Positions 57,462 to 64,000 of a stretch of DNA of 64,000 nt are shown piece by piece (within the stretch, counting starts at the first letter, position 1; each line of letters begins with the position of its first letter). Both the position numbers and the translations under genes were made by a program. Origin of the DNA: Moraxellaceae bacterium (GTDB lineage: Bacteria; Pseudomonadota; Gammaproteobacteria; Pseudomonadales; Moraxellaceae); assembly GCA_030646295.1 (NCBI GenBank), contig JAUSND010000012.1, positions 187,723-251,722 of the forward strand. Reading direction: 5' to 3'. The notes under the pieces are model-generated. The model was not told where the DNA came from. It was given only the letters and a program-made list of their open reading frames with translations, and made no database searches.

Positions 57462-58799
57462 ATGCGCGCCTACCAGTCCTCACGACTCGCCGCCTGGTTT
57501 GCCCCCAAGCGAATCACCAAGGCCGGCATCATCGAGATCATCGGCCTGACACTGGCCGGCCTGCTGGTGGCCGCGCTGTTCCAGCCGGGAGATCCCTTCC
57601 TGCTGACACAGCCCTTCCCGTGGCTGTGGCTGGTGCCGCTGGTGCTGGCCCTGCGCTACGGCACCCCGGCCGCCTTCGGTTCCAGTGCCCTGCTGCTGAT
57701 TGGCTGGTATGCCCTGCCGCTGCTCGGGCTGGGTGGCGGGCGCCTGCCGCTGACGCATTTTGTCGGGGGTCTGGTGATGACCCTGATTGCCGGCGAGTTC
57801 TCCGATGTGTGGAGCTCGCGCCTGCGCCGGGTGGCCGACGTGAACGGCTATCTGGGCGAGCGTCTGGATGCCCTGACCCGTCGTCATTACCTGCTGCGCC
57901 TGTCGCATGACCGCCTGGAGCACGAGCTGCTGGTCAAGCCGCTGACCCTGCGTGATGCCCTGCAGGGGCTGCGCCGCCTCACGGTGCGCCGGCCCGAAGC
58001 CCTGCTGCCCGAGTCGGCGGAGCTGTTGCGTCTGGTTTGCCAGTCCAGCCAGATCGAGAAAGCCGGCCTCTACACGTTCAATGACGGCAAGCTGGACACC
58101 ACGCCGGTCGCATCGGCAGGCGACGCCGGCACACTGGAGACGGCAGATCCGCTCGTCCGCTCTGCCCTTGAGCACAAGCTGCTGTGCCATGTGCAGACAG
58201 AGGGTCTGCAACAGGAGAGCAGCCGCTACCTGGTGGTTGCCCCGGTCATGACCAGCGACAAGAAGCTGCTGGGATTGCTGGCGGTCGAGCGCATGCCCTT
58301 CCTGTCACTCAACGAAGAAAGCCTGCAGTTCCTCACCGTCCTGCTTGGCTATTACGCCGATGGCGTTGGCAATGCCCATGCGGTGCAGGCCATTCATGCC
58401 GCTGTGCCCGAGTGCCCCATCGTGTTTGCGGTCGAGCTCGCGCGGCTGCACCGCATTCACCATGATGTCGGCATCCACTCCATGCTCGCCGCGCTCGTGA
58501 TTGCCCCGGGCACCCACCAGAGCGAGATCGCCATCGAGGTCATGCGGCAGTCACGCCAGCTTGACCAGATATGGGATTACAACCACAACGGCCTGCGCAT
58601 CCTGATGACACTCATGCCGCTGCACGGTGAGCCGGCCATGGCAGGGTATCTGCAGCGCACAGAGGGCTGGTTGCATGCCAGTTTCGGCTTCAAGGATTTC
58701 CAGAGTGCGGGCGTCACGCCGGCCAGCATGCTGATTGGCAGCGTCGAGCCGGTGCACCTGTTGCGCAGCATGATCGAGAGGTGTGTCCATGGGCACTGA
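57462..58799 (+). CDS. pelD: Pel c-di-GMP receptor
   Basis: PelD has 445 residues. Four membrane helices (about 22-112) are followed by a coiled segment, a GAF domain (about 175-305) and a degenerate GGDEF domain (about 316-440). The catalytic GGDEF motif is lost (D-Y-N-H-N-G in its place), but the c-di-GMP-binding I-site is kept as RQLD at residues 365-368, with a further Arg near 399. Binding of c-di-GMP switches on the Pel synthase complex. AGGAAT precedes the ATG. Confidence 0.94.
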   Translation: MRAYQSSRLAAWFAPKRITKAGIIEIIGLTLAGLLVAALFQPGDPFLLTQPFPWLWLVPLVLALRYGTPAAFGSSALLLIGWYALPLLGLGGGRLPLTHFVGGLVMTLIAGEFSDVWSSRLRRVADVNGYLGERLDALTRRHYLLRLSHDRLEHELLVKPLTLRDALQGLRRLTVRRPEALLPESAELLRLVCQSSQIEKAGLYTFNDGKLDTTPVASAGDAGTLETADPLVRSALEHKLLCHVQTEGLQQESSRYLVVAPVMTSDKKLLGLLAVERMPFLSLNEESLQFLTVLLGYYADGVGNAHAVQAIHAAVPECPIVFAVELARLHRIHHDVGIHSMLAALVIAPGTHQSEIAIEVMRQSRQLDQIWDYNHNGLRILMTLMPLHGEPAMAGYLQRTEGWLHASFGFKDFQSAGVTPASMLIGSVEPVHLLRSMIERCVHGH

Positions 58800-59790
58800 G
58801 CTCAAGCTGGCACTGGCCGCCCTGGTAGCGGAAACAGCGGCAATTGCACTGCTGTTCCTGAACAGCTCGGACACGGCATTGCTGTATGAGTTTTTTCTGC
58901 TGCATGCCACGGCCAGCGCCCTTGCGGCGCCCTTTGTCTGGGCTTTCCTGCCGCCCCGTTACCGCCAGCCCCGGCTGGCAGTGCTGGCCTTGCTGTTCTG
59001 TGTCTGCTTTTTCATTCCGGTATTTGGTCTGGCCGGCTTCTTTGCCGGCGTCCTCATGGCCGTCTGGTGGCCACGCCTGCGCCGGGTGCGCTCGTTCAAT
59101 GAAGTCAGGACGCCGCGCTTCGAAGTGCAGCACGGGCCACAGAAAATGGGCACCCTCCGGCTGGGGCAGGTGCGCAACCAGCTGGCCAGTGCCACCGTCC
59201 CGCTGGATTTGCGCATGAAAGCTTTGCTTGCCCTGCAGGAGGTGCCGGGCCGTCATGCCTCCGAAATCCTGCGCGAGGTGATGGCTGATCCTGCCGACGA
59301 TCTGCGCCTGCTGGCCTTCGGCATGCTGGACAGCAAGGAAAAACTGATCAATGAACGTATCCATGTGGCCGGCGAAGCACTGAAGGCCGCGCGCGATCCC
59401 CAGGCCGAATATGCGGCCAGCAAGCAGCTGGCCGAGCTTTACTGGGAGCTGGTGTACCAGGGCCTGGTGCAGGGTGACATGCGTCTGTATGCACTGGAGC
59501 AGGCCAGAAAACATGTGACCAAGGCGCTGGCGCATCATCAGGCCGACGGCGGCCTGTGGGTTATCGCCGGACGCATGCGCCTGCTGGAAAAAGACTATGA
59601 AGGCTCCCTTGCCGCATTCGAGAGTGCAGTGAAAAACAAGTTTCCGCTGGTACGTATTGAGCCCTATCTGGCCGAGCTGGCATTCAGGCGTCACGACTTT
59701 GCTGCAGTGCGCAGGCACATGCAGAAAATCCAGCGTGAAGGACGCAGTCAGCAAATGGCACTGGTAGCCGATTTCTGGGGGCAGGCATGA
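58789..59790 (+). CDS. pelE: Pel inner-membrane TPR protein
   Basis: PelE has 333 residues from the ATG at 58789 (GAGAGG upstream), overlapping pelD by 11 bases. Two to three hydrophobic helices (about 5-90) are followed by a cytosolic helical part with TPR-like repeats (about 110-330). It holds the PelD-PelF-PelG complex together at the inner membrane. The length matches the P. aeruginosa protein (about 329). It overlaps pelF by ATGA. Confidence 0.92.
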   Translation: MGTELKLALAALVAETAAIALLFLNSSDTALLYEFFLLHATASALAAPFVWAFLPPRYRQPRLAVLALLFCVCFFIPVFGLAGFFAGVLMAVWWPRLRRVRSFNEVRTPRFEVQHGPQKMGTLRLGQVRNQLASATVPLDLRMKALLALQEVPGRHASEILREVMADPADDLRLLAFGMLDSKEKLINERIHVAGEALKAARDPQAEYAASKQLAELYWELVYQGLVQGDMRLYALEQARKHVTKALAHHQADGGLWVIAGRMRLLEKDYEGSLAAFESAVKNKFPLVRIEPYLAELAFRRHDFAAVRRHMQKIQREGRSQQMALVADFWGQA

Positions 59791-61313
59791 TCATTCGGAA
59801 GGCAAAAAAAGCCGACATCGGCTTGCTGCTGGAAGGCACCTTCCCGTTTGTCAGCGGCGGCGTATCCAGCTGGGTCAACCAGATCATTCGCGGATTTCCG
59901 CAGTACACGTTTGCCATCTGTTTTATCGGCAGCCGCCGCCAGGACTATGGCGACATGCGCTATGAGCTGCCGGACAATGTCGTGCATCTGGAGGCGCATT
60001 TCATCCATGATGCCGACAGCAACGCGCCGGTGGCGCCACGCACAGGCGACCCGCGCATGGCAGAAACAATGCGCGAACTGCACAGTTATTTCCGCGCGCC
60101 GAAAGCAGAAAAAGCAAGGAATCCCACGCAGGACATCGTCAAGGCCTTTCGCGAGGGCCGCTATTCCGAGCAGGATTTCCTGTACAGCAAGACCTCCTGG
60201 AACTACATCACGGAACAATACCGTGAGCGCTGCACCGATCCGTCCTTCGTCGATTATTTCTGGACCGTCCGCATCATGCATGCGCCGCTCTGGCAGCTCA
60301 TCCGGATTTCCGGGAATTTTCCGGAAGTGGGTGTCTACCATACAGTGTCAACCGGTTATGCCGGCTATCTGGGTGCATTGCTGCAACAGCATACGAACAA
60401 GCCCTTGCTGCTGACCGAGCACGGTATTTACACCAAGGAACGCAAGATCGATCTTTTCCAGGCGCAGTGGATCAGCGACAACCGCGGCGTGATGGAGCGC
60501 GATTCCTCCGAGATCGCCTATTTCCGCCAGATGTGGGTGCGCTTCTTTGATGTGCTGGGGCGTGAGTGCTATCAGCATGCCTCAAGAATCCTGTCCCTGT
60601 ACGAAACCAACCGGCAGCGCCAGATCACCGACGGTGCAGCGGCAGAGCGGACAGCATGCATTCCCAACGGCATTGATTATCCGCGGTTTGAGGCCGTGCG
60701 CACGCAGCGTGAGCCCGGCGTGCCGCACGTCATCTGCTTCATCGGGCGCGTGGTGCCCATCAAGGATGTAAAGACCTTCATCCGTGCCATGCGCACGGTC
60801 GTCAACCAGTTGCCAGATGTCGAAGTCTGGATTGCCGGGCCGGAAGAGGAAGATGCCGACTACGCGCGTGACTGCCACAACCTGGCTGAGGGCCTGGGGC
60901 TGGGCGCACACATAAAATTTCTCGGCCTGCAGGTGGTGGACGGCTTGTTGCCCAAGGTCGGCGTGGTGGTGTTGTCCTCCATTTCCGAAGCCTTGCCGCT
61001 GGTGGTGCTCGAAGCCAATGCCGCGGGCGTGCCCTGCGTGACGACGGATGTCGGTGCCTGTCGCCAGCTGATTGAAGGCATGGGCGACGAAGACCGTGCC
61101 CTTGGCGCCTCCGGTGCAGTGGTGGGCATTGCCAATCCCGAGGCGCTGGGTCGTGCCATTCTCGATCTGCTTACGGACAGCGAAAAATGGCATGCCGCCC
61201 AGCAAGCGGGTGTCGAACGTGTGCGCCGCTATTACACGGAGACCGGCATGCTGGAACAATACCGCGAGGAATATGCGTCAGCACTTGCCTTGCGTACGGG
61301 AGGAACTGCCTGA
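59787..61313 (+). CDS. pelF: Pel glycosyltransferase
   Basis: PelF has 508 residues, as in P. aeruginosa (507). It is a GT4-family enzyme that polymerises Pel from UDP-GalNAc/UDP-GlcNAc-type donors in the cytosol. Conserved parts are LLEGTFPFVSGGVSSWVNQ at the N-terminus, HGIYTKERKI, the phosphate-binding FIGRVVPIKDVKTFI and the E-x7-E motif SEALPLVVLEANA. It is translated from an ATGA overlap with pelE. Confidence 0.96.
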   Translation: MIIRKAKKADIGLLLEGTFPFVSGGVSSWVNQIIRGFPQYTFAICFIGSRRQDYGDMRYELPDNVVHLEAHFIHDADSNAPVAPRTGDPRMAETMRELHSYFRAPKAEKARNPTQDIVKAFREGRYSEQDFLYSKTSWNYITEQYRERCTDPSFVDYFWTVRIMHAPLWQLIRISGNFPEVGVYHTVSTGYAGYLGALLQQHTNKPLLLTEHGIYTKERKIDLFQAQWISDNRGVMERDSSEIAYFRQMWVRFFDVLGRECYQHASRILSLYETNRQRQITDGAAAERTACIPNGIDYPRFEAVRTQREPGVPHVICFIGRVVPIKDVKTFIRAMRTVVNQLPDVEVWIAGPEEEDADYARDCHNLAEGLGLGAHIKFLGLQVVDGLLPKVGVVVLSSISEALPLVVLEANAAGVPCVTTDVGACRQLIEGMGDEDRALGASGAVVGIANPEALGRAILDLLTDSEKWHAAQQAGVERVRRYYTETGMLEQYREEYASALALRTGGTA

Positions 61314-62692
61314 TGGCCGGCATCGGATTCGAACTGCGCAAACTCATGCGGCGTGACACCTTGCTCGGGCTCATGCAGACCTATGCCTACGCCGGCATCA
61401 TCAGCTCCGGCCCCTGGGTGCTTTCCATCCTTGGCATTCTTGTCATCGGTGTGATGTCGTTCTCGGTGGTCATCCCAGACATCCTGATCACGCAGTTCCA
61501 GGTCAGCGTGACATGGCTGATTGCACTCAGTCTCATCCTGACGGGTTTTGTGCAGCTGGCATTCACGCGTTATACAGCCGACCAGCATTTTGGCAAGCAT
61601 GACGGCACCATCCTGCCGGCCTTCAATGGCCTGCTGCTGTACCAGACGGCATTGTCTGGCCTGCTGGGTGCGCTGGCCGTGATTTTCCTGTTCCCGGAAC
61701 AGAGTGTCATGTACCGCCTGCTCATGCTGAGCGGCTTTGTGGTGATTTGTGATATCTGGCTGGCCGCCATTTTTCTGTCCAGCATGAAGCATTACAAGGC
61801 CATTCTCATCGTGTTTGCCATTGGCTATGGCATTGCCGTGTCTGCAGCATTGCTGCTGCGCCCGTTTGGTCTTGAGGGACTGCTGGGCGGTTTTGTGCTC
61901 GGCCAGTTTGTGCTTCTGATCGGCATGATAACGCTCATCCTGCGCAACTATCCCTCTTCAAAATTCATCAGCGCCAGTTTTTTCACCAGGAAAGACATTT
62001 ACTTCACCATGGTCGGTACCGGGCTTTTCTATAACCTCGGCTACTGGATAGACAAGTTCATGTTCTGGCTGCACCCCGCTACCGGTACCCAGGTGATCGG
62101 GCCGTTGCACTCCTCGCTGATTTACGACATTCCGGTGTTCATGGCCTACCTGTCCATTATTCCTGCGATGGCCGTGTTTCTGGTGAAAATGGAGACCGAT
62201 TTTGTCGAGTACTACAATCGTTTCTACGATGCAGTACGCGAGGGCAGCTCGCTGGAATACATCGAGACCATGCGCAACGAGATGGTGTATATCGTGCAGC
62301 AGGGTATTTACCAGATCATCAAGGTGCAGACGATTGCCGCGCTGGTGCTGTACATCGCCGCACCAGCCATTCTGGATTATCTGAACATTTCCGAGCTGTA
62401 CCTGCCGTTGCTGTTTGTGAACCTGGTGTCGGCCGGTTTGCAGGTGGTGTTCCTCGCCGTGCTGAACGTGTTCTTCTATCTCGACAAGCGCTGGGAAACC
62501 TTCTTTCTTACCGGCGCATTCGTGCTGCTGAATGGCGTGTTCACGGCCGTAACGCTGGCGCTCGGCCCCAAGTTCTACGGCTATGGTTTTGCCGTGGCCT
62601 TGCTGCTGGTGAACATGGCGGCGTTCTGGGTGCTCAATCGCAAACTGGACCAGCTGGAGTTTGATACCTTCATGATGCAGCGCGGGCACTGA
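61313..62692 (+). CDS. pelG: Pel inner-membrane flippase
   Basis: PelG has 459 residues (P. aeruginosa 456) and about 12 membrane helices. It is a member of the polysaccharide transporter family and is thought to move the growing Pel chain across the inner membrane. The start at 61313 is part of a TGATG overlap with pelF and has GGGAGGA upstream. The N-terminus M-A-G-I-G-F-E-L-R-K-L is typical. It closes the pel operon; no terminator was seen before the converging recG. Confidence 0.95.
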   Translation: MAGIGFELRKLMRRDTLLGLMQTYAYAGIISSGPWVLSILGILVIGVMSFSVVIPDILITQFQVSVTWLIALSLILTGFVQLAFTRYTADQHFGKHDGTILPAFNGLLLYQTALSGLLGALAVIFLFPEQSVMYRLLMLSGFVVICDIWLAAIFLSSMKHYKAILIVFAIGYGIAVSAALLLRPFGLEGLLGGFVLGQFVLLIGMITLILRNYPSSKFISASFFTRKDIYFTMVGTGLFYNLGYWIDKFMFWLHPATGTQVIGPLHSSLIYDIPVFMAYLSIIPAMAVFLVKMETDFVEYYNRFYDAVREGSSLEYIETMRNEMVYIVQQGIYQIIKVQTIAALVLYIAAPAILDYLNISELYLPLLFVNLVSAGLQVVFLAVLNVFFYLDKRWETFFLTGAFVLLNGVFTAVTLALGPKFYGYGFAVALLLVNMAAFWVLNRKLDQLEFDTFMMQRGH

Positions 62693-62730
62693 CGCTTCAT
62701 GTCATGGCTGTGTCGGCCAGTAGTGCACGT

Positions 62731-64000
62731 CTAGACCCGTGCGTAATGCTCACGCCCTGCCACCCAGCGCGTGAGCAGTGCCTCCGCCGCCTGCGGGTGC
62801 GCCTGCAGCAGTTGTCTGGCGCAGTCCTGCACCGCCGGCAATAACGCCGCATCGCGCAGCAGGTCGGCCAGCCGGAAACTCATGTCGCCGGTCTGGCGCG
62901 TGCCCAGCACTTCGCCCGGTCCGCGCAATTCCAGATCCTTTTCGGCAATGCGAAAGCCATCCGTGGTTTCACGCATGATGCCAAGCCGCTCCCGTCCCAG
63001 CTGCCCCAGCGGCGTCTGGTAAAGCAGTACGCAGAAACTCTGCTCCGCACCACGCCCGACACGACCGCGCAACTGGTGCAGCTGCGCCAGCCCCAGCCGT
63101 TCCGGATTCTCGATCACCATCAGGGTGGCACGCGGCACATCCACGCCTACTTCAATCACGGTGGTGGCCACCAGCAATTGCAGGTCGCCATTCTTGAAGG
63201 CCTGCATCACCGCCGCTTTTTCAGCGGGTTTCTGCCGGCCATGCACCAGGCCAATACGCAGCTCGGACAGCGCCAGCTGCAATTCTGCATAGGTGGCTTC
63301 GGCCGCCTGCGCCTGCAGCTGTTCCGACTCTTCAATCAGGGTGCACACCCAGTAAGCCTGCCGGCCCTGCAGGCATTGCGCACGAATCCGCTCGACAATC
63401 TCCGGACGACGGTCATTGGCCACCAGCACGGTCTGAATCGGTGTGCGCCCCGGAGGCAATTCATCAATCACGGACGTGTCCAGGTCACCATACGCACTCA
63501 TTGCCAGCGTGCGCGGAATGGGTGTCGCCGTCATGATGAGCTGGTGCGGCACCAGCAAGCCGTTTTCACCTTTCTGCTTCAGCGCCAGACGCTGGTGCAC
63601 GCCAAAACGGTGCTGTTCATCAATGATCACCAGCGCCAGTTTGCGAAACACGACTTCTTCCTGAAACAGGGCATGGGTGCCGATCACGATTTGTGCCGTA
63701 CCACTGGCAATTTCCGCATTCGCTTCGCGCCGTGCTTTCACGCCAAGACGCCCCAGCAGCGTCACCACCCGGATGCCCAGTGGCTCAAACCAGCGGGCAA
63801 AATTCAGCGCGTGCTGTTCGGCCAGGATTTCGGTGGGGGCCATCAGTGCCACCTGCTTGTCTGCCGCCAGTGCATGGCAGGCCGCGAGCGCCGCCACCAC
63901 GGTCTTGCCCGCGCCAACATCGCCCTGCACCAGTCGCAGCATGGGTTTGTCCGTCGTGACGTCGGCAGCAATTTCGCCGAGCACGCGCTGCTGGGCGCCG
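62731..64000 (-). CDS. recG: ATP-dependent DNA helicase RecG, C-terminal part
   Basis: This is the last 423 residues of RecG, cut by the right edge of the window. The frame stays open to base 64000 (reading G-A-Q-Q-R before V-L-G-E-I). RecG remodels stalled replication forks and Holliday junctions. Visible parts are Walker A QGDVGAGKT, DEQHRFGVHQR (motif II), TATPIPRTLA, and the helicase C-terminal domain with ATTVIEVGVDVP and QLRGRVGRG. The stop is at 62731-62733. It converges with pelG. Confidence 0.95.
   Translation of the reverse strand, partial: GAQQRVLGEIAADVTTDKPMLRLVQGDVGAGKTVVAALAACHALAADKQVALMAPTEILAEQHALNFARWFEPLGIRVVTLLGRLGVKARREANAEIASGTAQIVIGTHALFQEEVVFRKLALVIIDEQHRFGVHQRLALKQKGENGLLVPHQLIMTATPIPRTLAMSAYGDLDTSVIDELPPGRTPIQTVLVANDRRPEIVERIRAQCLQGRQAYWVCTLIEESEQLQAQAAEATYAELQLALSELRIGLVHGRQKPAEKAAVMQAFKNGDLQLLVATTVIEVGVDVPRATLMVIENPERLGLAQLHQLRGRVGRGAEQSFCVLLYQTPLGQLGRERLGIMRETTDGFRIAEKDLELRGPGEVLGTRQTGDMSFRLADLLRDAALLPAVQDCARQLLQAHPQAAEALLTRWVAGREHYARV

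Overview
The window looks like chromosomal DNA of a G+C-rich gammaproteobacterium, most likely from the Pseudomonadales. The evidence is gene order. The series atpIBEFHAGDC-glmU-glmS, pstSCAB-phoU, phoB-phoR, ubiA-ubiC, rubredoxin, rubredoxin reductase and recG resembles the Pseudomonas/Moraxellaceae arrangement, including the enlarged PstC and PstA. No tRNA, rRNA, insertion sequence, phage gene or CRISPR array was recognised. The species cannot be named from this sequence.

Layout: (1) 1-2.6 kb is a visibly A+T-richer strip with two unrecognised lipoproteins, a small coiled-coil/membrane protein and a small secreted protein. A small outer-membrane barrel gene follows on the other strand. (2) 3.5-10.9 kb is the complete F1Fo ATP synthase operon with a good promoter and terminator, followed by glmU and glmS (UDP-GlcNAc supply). 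(3) 14.2-18.7 kb holds cstA with its YbdD partner (peptide/pyruvate uptake), then a YjgN-like membrane protein and an M48 metalloprotease. (4) 18.7-23.9 kb is an iron-uptake operon under a near-consensus Fur box: a TonB-dependent siderophore receptor, the PiuC hydroxylase, a PepSY-type membrane protein, and DUF2271 and DUF4198 proteins. (5) 23.9-33 kb holds a PAS-PAS-GGDEF-EAL c-di-GMP protein, uvrD, a DUF3617 protein, a lipoprotein hydrolase and two tandem YciA-like thioesterases. (6) 32.8-45 kb is a phosphate block: a small secreted protein, pstS, pstCAB, phoU, and phoBR on the other strand. An AlkK-like acyl-CoA synthetase and a periplasmic binding protein lie between phoU and phoR. PhoB-type 11-bp direct repeats precede the small protein, pstS, pstC and phoB. 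(7) 45-49.8 kb holds a sulfide:quinone oxidoreductase behind a CsoR/CstR-like operator, ubiA, ubiC, rubredoxin (54 aa) and rubredoxin reductase. (8) 49.8-62.7 kb holds an SCP2-domain protein and a complete pel exopolysaccharide operon. FNR/Anr-type boxes lie upstream of both. (9) The 3' part of recG runs off the right edge.

The most unusual part is the pel operon. PelB, normally one protein running from inner to outer membrane, is encoded here by two overlapping genes. One is an inner-membrane-anchored TPR protein. The other is a separately exported TPR/beta-barrel protein with its own signal peptide. The operon also carries an FNR/Anr-like box just upstream of pelA. PelD keeps its c-di-GMP-binding RxxD site, and the window encodes a GGDEF-EAL enzyme with a degenerate I-site. 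Oxygen level and c-di-GMP may therefore both feed into Pel production, which is an inference.
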